64,000 bases of DNA from Zygnema cylindricum. Its lineage: Eukaryota > Streptophyta > Zygnematophyceae > Zygnematales > Zygnemataceae. A model generated the notes under the pieces. It did not search any database, had not been told where the DNA came from, and was given only the letters and a program-made list of their open reading frames with translations. The stretch covers positions 392,262 through 456,261 of the forward strand of contig JBBHKE010001223.1 of assembly GCA_037447655.1 (NCBI GenBank). Direction: 5' to 3'. The position numbers and the translations under genes are program-made. This document shows positions 30,420-41,465 of the stretch, piece by piece; positions within the stretch are counted from its first letter, which is position 1, and the number at the start of each line of letters is the position of its first letter.

Positions 30420-32195
30420 ACGAAGTGGAAACCGACGAGGAACTTGATCAAACACCGAAATTGGAAGATAGGGGAGATGAAAATCCTCATAAACGAAACC
30501 AGAGGATGCCTTCCATACCGGCATCAGATTTTGAAGGAGGAAAAAGAAGTAGTAAACGACTTCAAGAAAGACATGTAAATAATAAACTCACAAAGATGTC
30601 TCACCCAGAAGAACCTCAGACATTCTTAGAGGCCATAAATACCCCAGAAAGTAGCCGGTGGATCACTGCCATCAATGAAGAAATGGCCTCTATCATGGAA
30701 GCCAATATATGGGAGTTGGTAGATTGTCCACCGGACAAAAAACCGATTCGATGTAAGTGGGTTTTTAAGCTTAAACTAAACCCAGATAACACCATTGAAA
30801 AATATAAGGCTAGGCTGGTTGCTAAAGGTTATACTCAAAAAGAAGGAATAGACTATGAAGTAACCTTTGCACCCGTAGTCAGATTCCCTTCTGTCAGAAT
30901 CCTCTTAAGTTTAGCTGCAGCTGAGGATATGGAAATACACCAGATAGATATTAAGACCGCCTTTTTACACGGAGAGTTGGAAGAAGAAATCTACATGAGG
31001 CAACCAGAAGGATTCGTGGAAAGTGGAGAAGAAAACAAGGTGTGCAAACTGATAAAATCACTTTATGGCTTTAAGCAAGCTCCGCGGCAATGGAACATAA
31101 AATTGCACAAATTTATGACAGGTTTGGGATACATTAGAATAAGTTCAGCTCACTCCATATATATATTTGAGGATGAAAATGGAGTGATATTTATTGCTAT
31201 TTATGTAGATGATTTGTTAGTCTTAACAAAGTCCTTAGATAAAATTAACAAACTCAAACAAGACCTGAGAAGTTAGTTTGACATGAAAGATCTCGGCGAA
31301 GCAAAATGCATTTTGGGGATTGAAATGGAGAGGGATAGAAGGAATAGAATTATAAGACTCACTCAGAAAGAAGCTATCTGTAATATGCTTGAAAAGTTTC
31401 AGGTGGAGAAAGCAAATGGGTGTACCACTCCCATGGATCTAAAGAAAGTATTAGAGGGGAGTGAAAAGGGAGGGATATTGATTTTGAATGATGAGATGGA
31501 TGAGGAAGAAAAGAGGTTTATAGAAGGAATTCTTTATCGGCAAATTGTAGGCAGTTTAATTTACTTTATGAATTGTACACGTCCGGACATAGTTGCGGCT
31601 GTAGGTGTTCTCAGTAGAAGTCTAAATGAATCTAGGAAAAGAGACTGGGAAGCAACCAAAAAAGTGATGAGATATTTGGTGGGAACAACGGATTATGGTT
31701 ACATTTAGGAGGGGAGCACATTGACATCACCACTTGGAGTGATGCCAGTTATGTGGATGTGCCTTTGAGACGATGTGCAACTGGATATGTGTTGCAAATT
31801 GGATCTGTTGCATGCTGTTGGAGTAGCAAACAACAGAAAGTAGTTGCTCAGTCCACTATGGAGGCTAAATACATGGCTTCATGTGCTGCCACTAAAGAAT
31901 TAATGTGGGTCAAATCTCTACTCGAAGAACTTGGGTTCATGAAAACTGGGACTCATAATGTCTTTTGTGATAATCAAGCTGCTATCTCTATCGCAGCTAA
32001 TCCAAAACACCATTTCAAAGCTAAACATATGGATATAAGACTAAGCTTTGTCAGAGAGAAGGTTAAGAATAAAATAATTAAACTGATTCATAAAGTGATA
32101 ATGAGATGATTGCAGACATGATGACAAAACCGGTGCCTTCTCCTAAATTAAAATTTTGCAGAGAAAATTGTGGACTTAAATTAAAAGTTGACTAA
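30420..32195 (+). pseudogene. pol: copia F reverse transcriptase and RNase H (degenerate)
   Basis: The RT frame is open from 30425 to 31274: PEEPQTFLEAINTPE, RYKARLVAKGYTQ-type fingers, QIDIKTAFLHGELEEEIYMRQPEGF and catalytic IYVDDLLVL near 31202. A stop at 31274 precedes FDMKDLGEAKCILG. RNase H runs from about 31710 (TTWSDASYVDVP, EAKYMAS with Glu-Ala-Glu changed to Glu-Ala-Lys, CDNQAAISIA) to KLKVD ending at 32195. Frameshifts lie near 31690 and 32095. Confidence 0.9.
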
Positions 32196-32208
32196 AAATT
32201 AAGGGGGG
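32194..32208 (+). promoter_or_regulatory. Polypurine tract of copia F
   Basis: AAAAATTAAGGGGGG sits directly before the 3' LTR. Confidence 0.88.
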
Positions 32209-33107
32209 TGTTGAGAAGAAGTAATTATTATTCACTTCTTCATTTAGACTCAAGAGTGAAGAGAGAGAGAGAGTCACCATGGTTGCCGCCATAGTCAGAA
32301 AGAAACAGGCAGACAGGCAGACAGATTGATAGATTACCAAAATGTTGCCCTAAACAGGATTTAAACCTTGGTTTGCAGAGTACTATGTAGACATACGCCT
32401 TAACCATTTAGGCGTTAATGGCGATACACACATTTGGTTTGGTAATTAATTAAAGTGTTACGCAAAACGTCACTTTCACTTAAACATACCAAAATTGAGG
32501 AAACGTCATCTATAATCAAACGACGTTCGCGGACGCGAATCTAACCGTGTAAAATACATTATCGGACGCAAGTTGTCGCCCCCGCCAAACCCGAATGAAT
32601 CTTCAGTGGCTTTCGGACATAGCAGCGCGTTGTGCCACGTGGCGCCACGTCATTGGACGCCGGAAAGGATGGGAGGAGGAACGATGGCTCCCAAGTTTAC
32701 AAGTGTCAACTAGAAGGCCATGTTGTACAAAGATCGTACAAGAAGTACAATCGGCCACTGTACCTTTTTGTACTATACAATCTTTTGATTGGCCTAGGGT
32801 AGAGTAGTAGGTAGTTATGAGTAGGAGTTAAGGGACTTAGCGGGTTTGAGGCTCCTCTCTCCAGATGACCTTTTGTATTTATACGCCATCTTTGGCCAGC
32901 CATAACTTACTGCTCAGGGGAGCAAATTCAGTGATTCTTTTTGCGTTTGAATCAGGGGAGTCTTGTCCTCACAAGGGTGAGGGTGGTTAGAATATTTGTG
33001 TGCGTAGGCTGCACTTATTGAGTGAGAAATTGAAAGGGGCAAATATTATCCTAGAGGCTTTACATAGGCTGCTAATTTTGTGGGTTAAGGGAGACCACAA
33101 GATATCA
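32209..33107 (+). repeat. 3' LTR of copia F
   Basis: It starts TGTTGAGAAGAAGTAATTAT and ends CACAAGATATCA, 899 bp. The antisense tRNA-like module lies at 32358-32414. Confidence 0.93.
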
Positions 33108-34509
33108 GTGATGTCGGTAATCTCTCCTCCCAAATGTAGCTATAACTCTCTAGTTCCCACCAGATATCTTATGACTCTCTTGGCTGCCACCCTGTCTTTC
33201 TTCTTAGGATCATTAAGACTCTTATTGAGTACTCTAACTGCTAACGCTATGTCCAGCCTGGTACAATTCATAAAATAGATCAAACTTCCTACACCTTGTC
33301 TATAAGGGATAGCTTTCATAAACTCTCTCTCCTCTGGACTCATCTGATCATCTACGATCATCACCCCTCCTTCTACACTCCCATCACTTACTTTTTCCAA
33401 GTCCATAGGAGTGGTGGAACTGTTAGCCTTTTCCATCTGGAATTTCTCAAGTATATTAACTACTACTTCTTTATGGGTAAGTGTGATAATCCTATTCCCC
33501 TTATCCCTCTCCATTTGGATCCCCAAAATGTATTTTGCCTCACCTAAATCCTTCATATCAAAACTGTTTTTAAGATCTTTCTTTAGCCTATTGATCTTTT
33601 CCAAAGACTTACCGAGCACAAGTAAATCATCCACATAGATTTCAATAAAAATGACCCCATTCTCATCCTCAAATATTTAGATAGAATGGTCAGAACTGAT
33701 CCGAATATATCCCAGACTGGTGAGTAAACCATCTAGTTTTTAATTCCACTATCGGGGAGTCTGATTCAATCCATATAAAAACATTATGAGCGTGCACACT
33801 TTTCTCTCTTCTCCTTCCTCCACAAATCCATGTGGTTGCCTCATAACAATCTCTTCCTCTAACTCACCATTAAGAAAGGCGGTCTTAATATCTATATGAT
33901 GTATTTCTATGTCTTCCGCTGCTACCAGACTGAGGAGAATCCTTACTGATGGGAACCAAACAACTGGAGCAAATGTCTCCTCATAATCAATCCCCTCCTT
34001 TTGGGTGAACCCCTTTGCTACCAATCGAGCATTATATCTCTCAACGGTATTATCTGGGTTCAGTTTTAGTTTAAACACCCATTTACAACCAATCGGTTTT
34101 CTGTTCGGAGGACATTGTGCTAGTTCCCAAATATTTGCTTCCATGATAGAGGCCATCTCATCATTTATGGCTTTAATCTATCTGTCTTTCTCTTGACTAT
34201 TTACTGCCTCCGAATATGACTAAGGCTCATCTGGGTGAGATAGCTTAGTTACCTTGTGAGCAGCTTGTTTTTACTAGATCCTTTTGCTGCTCCTTCTCCC
34301 CCTTTGCAACTCCGAAGCTGGGATAAAGGGAAGTCTTGGATTTCTCCTTACTTTCTCATCGTCTCCCCTATCCATGGAAGCCGATTCCGATTCCTCCTCT
34401 TTTGTCTCCTCAAATTCAATAGGAATATTTGAGGTTTCCGGTGGATCTTATGTGTCTTAAAGTTTCACTCATGTCCCTTTCGGGAAGGACAGAGTCCTTT
34501 TCACCTTCA
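33108..34509 (-). pseudogene. pol: copia G integrase tail, RT and RNase H N-terminus
   Basis: The minus strand from 34509: linker (TEEEESESASMDRG-like), RT fingers with KARLVAKGFTQ variant YNARLVAKGFTQ (about 34030), QIDIKTAFLNGELEEE variant HHIDIKTAFLNG (33895), MDDLLVLGKS in place of YVDDLLVL (33634), and FDMKDLGEAKYILG. It continues to the F insertion at 33108. It is cut on its 5' side by the LTR of H at 34510, so gag, protease and most of integrase are absent. Confidence 0.87.
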
Positions 34510-35088
34510 TGTTGAAATTATTAGATTTATATGGTATATTATTTTATTTTATCCGACGGCGAATATCACTACCGAGATTGCGAAATTGTCACTTTGGCGT
34601 CATGGACGTGGCATGACGTGGCGCCACGTCGAGGGATAACATTTTGTCACAGGAATTCCAGGGAACATAAGGACGAGTTAAAAATGGACACGCGTCCACT
34701 CAATGGCTTTGCCGAACACAGGCCATACAAAAAGTACATCGGTCGTAGTACCTTTGTGTACCCTACAGTTATTTAATTGGTTCGTACGTTAGTAGATAGG
34801 GGTTGTGAGAGGGTTTTATGATTTAGATAATTAGGTAGGTAGTGACCTCTCTCCCTTTAAGAGTTTGTATTAACTTAACATCTTTGCCACCTTATAATTA
34901 ATCGGTTGGTTGGCCGTTTTCAGTGATTCTTTTTGCTACCGATTCAAAGTAGTCCCAGCTGCACAAGGGTGTAGTCAGACCGTAAGTTTGCTCTCTTGGG
35001 CACCAGTAGTTGTGGCTTCAAGTGGGTTAGATAAAAGCTATCTAGAGGCTTTCTGAATTCTATAGTCCAATCGAGGACACAAAATTAA
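34510..35088 (+). repeat. 5' LTR of copia H with internal deletion
   Basis: It starts TGTTGAAATTATTAGATTTA like D, but at about 34540 it jumps to the sequence found some 450 bp further into the D LTR (ATATCACTACCGAGAT...). It is 579 bp instead of about 1000. The missing part includes the tRNA-like module. Confidence 0.88.
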
Positions 35089-35089
35089 A

Positions 35090-35104
35090 GGTTATGGGCC
35101 CATC
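35090..35104 (+). promoter_or_regulatory. Half-tRNA primer binding site overlapping the gag ATG
   Basis: GGTTATGGGCCCATC matches the complement of the initiator tRNA-Met anticodon arm (GGGCCCAUAACC) perfectly over at least 12 bases. The ATG at 35094-35096 starts the gag frame (MGPSSRVPTFNGYRF). Confidence 0.85.
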
Positions 35105-36180
35105 CTCTAGGGTGCCCACCTTCAATGGATATCGGTTCATCTATTGGGAAGCCATGATGATCGGGGCTTTGTGCAAAAAACGATACTGGGGTATCGTCAG
35201 TGGACGAGTGAAACGTCCACCTTCGAGAATTCCACCAAGATTTCTATGAGTAAGGTTTTCTGCAGCAGCGAATGCTTCAGCGGAGGAGGCAGATGATGGG
35301 AACAGCTGTGTGTCTGAAAAGGGGAAAGGGAAGGAGACACACCTCACTCGTATTACCACGGCACCAGGAGCGGCGGCTGTGAAGACCGTGGAGAACGATA
35401 CTCAAATGTCGGAAGACGTTAACATGGCTGCCAAGAACTTCATTCTAAGGCACCTCACTCAAGCTTTGGCCACCCCTCACCTTCACATTTACAAGGCCGA
35501 GGAGTTGTGGGTGAGTTTGGTGGAGATCTATAGAGATGGTACTATTGAGAAGCTCTAATTGGCTGAGCAAAACCTAGCGATTTACATTTACAAAGGAGGA
35601 AAGATGTTAGATTATTGTAAGGATCTTTCTTGTTTGTATATGGAGATGGAAAGTGCCGGGTGGACAGGTACAATGAAGATGAAAGTTAACACTCTCATCA
35701 TGAAGTTACCAGAGGAGTAAGAGAACATAGTGTACCGAGTACAGGAAATGACTGATAGTTAATGGAAGTCGTATACAATGGTCCGGATGATACTTGTATA
35801 GGAAAACACCATGGAGATTAGTAGAGGAGGAAACAGCGTTCAAGTTCTAGCTGCAGGAGGAGACCGATGGGGGAAGGACCCGAAGAAACCGTACAAAGGG
35901 GAAAGAGATCAGCTTGGAGGACCAAGCCCCCCAAAGGACCTTTGTCATTTTTGCAAAAAGCCGGACACTTCATCGCGGATTGTGTCAAGCTGTCAGAGCA
36001 AAGGCTCCAAGAGAACCGTGGAGAGGGTTCTTCTGGAGGAAAGAAAAAGGCACTTAAGTTGACAAAAGTGACAGGTTAAACTGAGGATGAGTCCTCAGAG
36101 GAGGATAGGGAGTTTCTCCTTAACGAGAGTCTCGAGGAGAAGGCGATCCCTTGGAGACACAATTGTGCCCTAAGAGCAAT
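35094..36180 (+). pseudogene. gag: copia H gag (degenerate)
   Basis: It starts with VPTFNGYRFIYWEAMM and YWGIVSGR, stops at 35248, then reads on in another frame (MAAKNFILRHLTQALATPHL, ELWVSLVEIYRDGTIEKL) with stops at 35556, 35720 and 35758. The zinc knuckle near 35940-35985 is split by a frameshift: CHFC in one frame and GHFIADCVKL in the next. It is followed by a basic/acidic tail. Alignable with F gag throughout. Confidence 0.82.
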
Positions 36181-36189
36181 TCAGGAAGC

Positions 36190-37344
36190 TCGACAGGAAA
36201 GATTGATTATCGACTCAGGTGCCTCCAGGCATATGTGTTGTGATAAAAACCTCTTCACTAAGCTAAGAAAGATCCCTACTGTAGAGATAGAGTATGGGGA
36301 TGGGAGAGTCGTTACCAAAGATCTAGTGGGGTCAGTAGATCTAAAAGTCTTAGTGGAGGGTAAGACTTTTATTATGACATTCTCAGATGTACTTTACATT
36401 CCTCAACAGAGTAAAAATCTTGTCTCTACGTCTGTGTTAGATGACAAAGAGTTTGAAACCTTCACTAGAAAGGGAGTCTTTACAGCTACGTATGGGGATG
36501 AAGTCTACTTCACGGCAGATAAGGGTAGCCAAGGCATGTTTAGGCTTAACCTAAGTAATGAAAAGAAGAATGCTTATATGTTGGTGTTCCAAAAATAATG
36601 ATTTGGCATAAGCGGTTGGGGCATGTGCATTTTGATAGGTTAAGGAAAATAAAGAAGCTTGGTGTAGTAAAAAGGCATTCAGTTTGGTGATGATGAAATG
36701 GTGGATGATTGTAGTGGATAGGCTCATGGAAAAGCTCACAGACTTCCTTTTCCCAAAGCCGCCACATATAGGGGGAAAAAGTACTAGATCTAGTCCACAC
36801 ACATATCTAGTGACTTGCAAGAGTACCTTCAATTTGAGGGAAGAGGTTTATGTTAACAATAACCAATGACTGGTCTAGGTACTATAGAGTCTAATTCCTA
36901 AAAACAAAGACCGACACACCAACTTACTTCAAAGAATATAAAGCATGGAGTGAGAAGTTGCATGAAACTCCCATTAAGAGAATAAGGAGTGATAATGGGG
37001 GAGAATATACCTCTAACCATTTTGAGGAATACCTGAGAGATGAGGGAGTTCGGCATTAAAAAACTGTACCATATAACCCAGAACAAAATAGGGTAGGTGA
37101 AAGATTGAACCGACCACTAGGAGATAGCGTATGTACTATGTTGGCTGACAAGAAAATAGGAAAGAGATTTTGGGTAGAAGCCATGAACTGTGCCAACTAC
37201 ATTAAGAATAGAGTCCTTACCTTGGCTGTAAAGGGAATGACACCTTATGAGAGATGGGTTGGAAGGAAACCATATATCTCACACCTTAAAGTTTTGGTAG
37301 CCAAGTTTACAATCTTGATACTGATAAAAAAAACTAGAAACTAG
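36190..37344 (+). pseudogene. int: copia H protease and integrase (degenerate)
   Basis: The protease active site LIIDSGASRHMC (Asp at 36212-36214) is intact, and the frame is open 36203-36596. Integrase HKRLGHVHFDRL follows at 36604. The next zinc ligands and first catalytic Asp region (LDLVHTH near 36786-36800) are disrupted, the second Asp region SDNGGEYTS is at 36991 and the Glu region VGERLNR-like at 37095. FWVEAMNCANYIKNR is preserved at 37165-37210. Confidence 0.85.
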
Positions 37345-37539
37345 ATGTTAAGGGCAAACCTGGATACTTTGTAGGATATGATGAGGATGTCAAGGGATAT
37401 ACTGTCTATGATTTAGCAAAGTAAGATATTATTCTGGGCAAACACCTTGTTGTCAAGAATGAGGGAAGTCATTTGATCCCTTCAAATATACCAAAAAGCT
37501 AAAAATCTGTTTTGAGTCTAAAAGCGATGATAGTCTTGC

Positions 37540-38408
37540 CTTTCCGAAAAAGGACGTGAGTGAAACAGTGATTGCAGATTCAAGGGAGATCCAAGATACA
37601 GGAGATCTACGGGACACCTCACATATTTCTACGGACTTCGAGGAGACATAAGAGAAGGAACTAGAACCAGCTTCCATGAATAGGGGAGCCGATGAGACAG
37701 TAAGGAGGAACGCGAGACTTCCTTCCATTCCAGCTTCAGAGTTTGAGGGAGGGAGAAAGAGTAGCAAAAGGATTCAAGAGAAACATGCTGCTCATAAGGT
37801 AACTAAGCTATCTCATCCTGATGAGCCTCAATCATACTTGGAGGCAGTGAATAGCCCAGAAAAAGACAGATGGATTAGAGCCATAAATGATGAGATGGCT
37901 TCCATCATGGAAGCAAATACTTGGGAACTAGCGGATTGTCCTCTAGACAGAAAACCTATTAGGTGTTAATGGGTATTTAAGCTTAAACTAAACCTAGATA
38001 ATACCAATGAGAGATATAATGCTCGTTTGGTAGCAAAGGGGTTCACCCAAAAAAGGGGATTGACTATGAAGAGACGTTTGCTCTAGTTGTTCGGTTCCCA
38101 TCAGTAAGGATTCTCCTCAGTCTAGCAACAGCGGAAAACATGGAAATTCATCAGATGGATATTAAGACCACATTTCTCAATGGTGAGTTAGAGAAATAAA
38201 TCTTCATGCAGTAACAAGAGGGATTCGTGGAGAATGGGGAAGAGAGCAAAGTCCGCATGATCAAAAATTCCTTGTATGGACTTAAGCAGACTCCCCGACA
38301 GTGGAATAAGAAACTAGATGAGTTTCTCACTCGTCTGGGATATATTTGGATTAGCTCTGATCATTCTATCTATATGTTTTAGGATGAGAATGGTGTGATT
38401 TTTATTGC
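37540..38408 (+). pseudogene. pol: copia H reverse transcriptase, N-terminal part
   Basis: The fingers region is open from 37676 to 37967 (PASEFEGGRKSSKRIQEKH, PDEPQSYLEAVNSPEKDRW). A stop at 37967 interrupts CKWVF. The downstream QMDIKTTFLNGELE (38155-38195), CMIKNSLYGLKQTPRQW-like segment and HSIYMF precede DENGVIFIA, where the N gap begins. Confidence 0.85.
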
Positions 38409-38573
38409 NNNNNNNNNNNNNNNNNNNNNNNNNNNNNNNNNNNNNNNNNNNNNNNNNNNNNNNNNNNNNNNNNNNNNNNNNNNNNNNNNNNNNNNNNNNN
38501 NNNNNNNNNNNNNNNNNNNNNNNNNNNNNNNNNNNNNNNNNNNNNNNNNNNNNNNNNNNNNNNNNNNNNNNNN
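38409..38573. other. Assembly gap (165 N)
   Basis: A run of 165 N's inside the RT of element H. The two sides do not belong to one continuous element, so the real missing length may differ and H's 3' part (about 1.5-2.5 kb expected) is not represented. Confidence 0.98.
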
Positions 38574-39786
38574 TCTTAGCATTAGAATAAAAGACATTAC
38601 AACAAAAGTTCTGTGAGTGCTTTTATATCATGCCGTACCATGCCCGTTTATGTTTTAAGACATAATTTGGAGTGAAAAGCAGACTACATTGGTACTTGAA
38701 AACAACATTACAGAAAATAAGATTACGATTCTCCAAGTATCCAGGAGAAGACGTCGACCGTCCGATTACATTTTGGTCTTCATCTGCGAAGCAATCGCTC
38801 CATACGCCTCTGTATTGGTGAACCCACCTCGCGGAGGTGGGTTCACCAATACAGAACCAGTCAATTCGCTACACCTGGACGATAGACAGGTGTGTAGATG
38901 AAAAATGAAAATTTTCACACGCCCCAAAGTCACGTGCCTTCGAACAAGGTGACCGTAAAATCTTTGCCGAAAAGAAATACGGTTTTTTCCTGAAAGTCAG
39001 CAGAGTGAAGGAGATCTCTAAGGTACATTGATGCGGTACACTTGCGAAGTACACGTACGAAAACGCAAGTACGGATTTCCATACGAAAATGGTCGGTTTT
39101 CAAATCTTTGACGATTTTAGAGATTTGATCGTTGACCTACGTGGAGCCACTCAAATCAAAACACGTATGTAAAAACTTTCTTACAGACGATACGCGATGT
39201 AACCGAGGCCTCTGTAATACATAAATTTTGTTGTCCGTACTATTACATAGACCTCCTGATGTAACCATGCCCTTATTATGAAGTCAAAGTCGGTCAACGC
39301 ATTTAAAAAAATTTCCATTTGTTCCGTGCGCATATATCATTATTTTTTTGATGTTTCATGCGTGCGTTTAAATCGCTTGGTACCTCTATGAACTAAACTT
39401 TACAACTTTACAACACAAAAAACAAAAAAAAATCTTAAAAAAGATTCAATATTTGCCAATTCGGCCTTTTACAATTTTGAAAAGGCATCGTGGCTCCAAA
39501 AGTCGAATGACGACATCAAGCAGACCTAGCGCCGACCATTATATCTGAACTGTAGCTGTATTGGTATATGTTTGATGGTAGGTTCAATGTTGAGAATCGG
39601 CTGCCCGCCGATTTGACTATGTGTGATTGTCGTCGTGTGGCGAGATTCGCTTCCAGTACAGTTTTGCGATATGTGTCGACGTACTGTAATGCACTAGTAC
39701 ACCTTTGTTTGGTTAAATGTATCGGATTCAATACCTGCACGCGGTACAATTCTCTGTAGGGCGAAAATTTGTAAGATTCAGTACAA
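38574..39786. other. No gene seen; contains one strong hairpin
   Basis: Unique-looking DNA with GTAC words and A-runs (39420-39440). Short frames at 38689-38901 and 39516-39791 have no recognised motif. The hairpin 38809-38855 is listed separately. Confidence 0.6.
38809..38855. other. Perfect 22-bp stem hairpin with 3-base loop
   Basis: Arms 38809-38830 and 38834-38855 are exact reverse complements around the loop GCG. The core CACCTCGCGGAGGTG is one base different from the core at 16939-16952. Confidence 0.96.
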
Positions 39787-40240
39787 TACACCGCGAATCG
39801 TAATTAGCCTTATGTACTCTATATCGACGCATTTCTTGAATAGTGTGGTGTACGGAAGGTTGTTTTTTAGTTCAGCAATGTACTTCGTTCCTGAAAATCG
39901 TATGGAAATGGTAATTAACTTATGTCGGTCGCATACAGAACTGCGCTTAGAATAAACATGGAGTTGAGTTTGCGACAAAACGCGTTCGCAAAGCCAAATT
40001 AGAATTATAGACTAATTATAGTGAAAGGACGCGATGCTGTACGGGTTGTCAGATTTTGTACTTCTACCTATATTACTGTATATATAATTACGACAGTTCC
40101 GGTGTTCCTAAATCGACGTTATGGATCAATTACAATTAATTTTTTTTTTCTGAAATTTCGCAAAACCCAAATTAGCATTAACAACACAAATTCATTATTA
40201 ACACTAATAATTTATAAACGCTAATAACGTTCACGGTGTA
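39787..40240. mobile_element. MITE (family M, long type), complete
   Basis: Ends TACACCGCGAATCGTAATTA and GCTAATAACGTTCACGGTGTA are inverted repeats. The interior contains the complement of GTACACCACACTATTC near the left end and GTCAGATTTTGTACTTCTAC in the right half. An inverted partial copy lies at 42307-42668. The small open frames inside are chance. Confidence 0.88.
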
Positions 40241-40244
40241 CTGT

Positions 40245-40445
40245 GCAGGGTCAATCGTTATTAGCCTTATGTATGCTATATCGACACCCCAAAATTTTGA
40301 CATTGATACCTTAAATATAATAAATTACACTATTTATGGACGTGGACCGTAATCTGCCACGTCTCTTGGCACTAAACTAGAATGAATGACGCTAATTTTT
40401 TCTTTACACTAATAATTTCTATACGCTAATAACGATTCAAGATGT
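40245..40445. mobile_element. MITE (family M), second of three in a row
   Basis: Left end GGGTCAATCGTTATTAGCCT, right end GCTAATAACGATTCAAGATG with TA. It contains GACGTGGACCGTAATCTGCC and CCACGTCTCTTGGCACTAAA, both also found at 61738-61785 in another copy. Confidence 0.8.
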
Positions 40446-40449
40446 ACTG

Positions 40450-40663
40450 TACACCGTGGATCGCTATTAGCACCAATCACGCTAATTCGGCGCCCTTAAA
40501 TATTTACCCCAATTCTTAAATAGAGTGATTAAAAAAAACCCTATAAGCCAAATTAGAGTGACTGATTTCCTTGAATTTCCTCAAATTCCCAATTACCGTT
40601 AACCACACTAATTGTTATTTAAAACTAAATATTTGTTAACGAAAATAGCGATTCGCGGTGTAG
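40450..40663. mobile_element. MITE (family M), third of three in a row
   Basis: Left end TACACCGTGGATCGCTATTA, right end AAATAGCGATTCGCGGTGTA. It starts about five bases after the preceding copy. Confidence 0.8.
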
Positions 40664-40715
40664 TTCCATCTTCGATTGGCCACTCAATCCTAAGCCATTT
40701 TTTTCGCACTTCAAG

Positions 40716-41465
40716 TAGAGGTCGCAAACGGTCAACTGAAACCGTGACCGACCATTAACCGACCGCCCGCTCCGGATCCGGAACGGATTCGGTTGCCAAA
40801 TTTTGGGGGTCGGGCGGTTACGGTCGGTTGATTCACCAGGAAAAAAAAAACGGTCGGTTACGGTCGGTCAACCAAAAAACCAAAAAAATGAGAATTTTGT
40901 ACAGTCCCTATAATCCAACATTCTTGTACTTTGTACTCTTTGGCATCGTGGAAGTACGTGACATCATGATTAGCGTCGCAAATCTGACACGGTACTGTAG
41001 TAAGCTATTTATTTTTAAATCAAAGGGAACTCGACAACGCGTCGCAAATTTGACACGGTAGTACAATATTCATTTCGAAAATCTTAGGGAACGCGACAAA
41101 GCATCGCAAATCTGACACGGTAGTACAATATTCATTTCGCAAATCTTAGGCAACGCGACAAAGCGTCGCAAATCTGACACGGTAGTAACACTATTCATTT
41201 CGCAAATATTAGGGAACGCGACAAATCGTAATTATTGGCTTATTCCGTCGTACATTGATTAATTTTGTACTTTTTCGGTTACGGGCGGGCACGGTTAGTC
41301 GCGAAAAATCAAGATTTGGTTAATTTTTTTTTCGTAAACGACGGTCGGTTAACGGTTAACAATTTTGGAGCGTGACAAAACTCGGTCGGGCGTCGGTTAC
41401 TCAGATTTTGGAAAAAAAAAAACGGTCGGTTTCGGGTATGAAATTTTTTACTTTTGCGACTTCTG
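40716..41465. mobile_element. hAT-like non-autonomous element with CGGTCGGTTA subterminal repeats
   Basis: The left end TAGAGGTCGCAAACGGTC and right end (complement CAGAAGTCGCAAAAGT) form an imperfect inverted repeat. Both subterminal zones are crowded with CGGTCGGTTA or its complement, as is usual for hAT elements. The flanking 8-mers ACTTCAAG and CTTCCAAG match only partly. The middle holds a 62-bp tandem repeat. A related piece lies at 61863-62092. No transposase seen. Confidence 0.6.
40970..41228. repeat. About 62-bp tandem repeat, four units
   Basis: The word GTCGCAAATCTGACACGGTA recurs at about 40975, 41041, 41102 and 41165 (spacings 66, 61, 63), with ATTCATTTCG and GGGAACGCGACAAA between. 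It lies inside the hAT-like element. Confidence 0.9.

Larger units (their letters stand above)
26927..33107 (+). mobile_element. Ty1/copia retrotransposon F (full length, inactive)
   Basis: Complete element of 6181 bp: 5' LTR, half-tRNA primer site, gag, protease, integrase, RT, RNase H, polypurine tract, 3' LTR. A perfect 5-bp target duplication GTGAT flanks it at 26922-26926 and 33108-33112, inside the RNase H frame of minus-strand element G. It is inactive through stops in gag (28518, 28612, 28714), a destroyed protease site, a stop in RT (31274) and frameshifts in RNase H. Confidence 0.95.
34510..38408 (+). mobile_element. Ty1/copia retrotransposon H, truncated by assembly gap
   Basis: 5' LTR 34510-35088, primer site at 35090, gag to about 36070, protease 36200, integrase 36598-37344, RT 37676-38408. 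The sequence runs into N's exactly before the RT catalytic motif, and what follows the gap is unrelated DNA. No RNase H or 3' LTR is seen. It is inserted in the 5' part of element G, in the opposite orientation. Confidence 0.9.

Noticed and set aside
38395-38616. Frames crossing the N block
   Set aside because: They consist of unknown bases.
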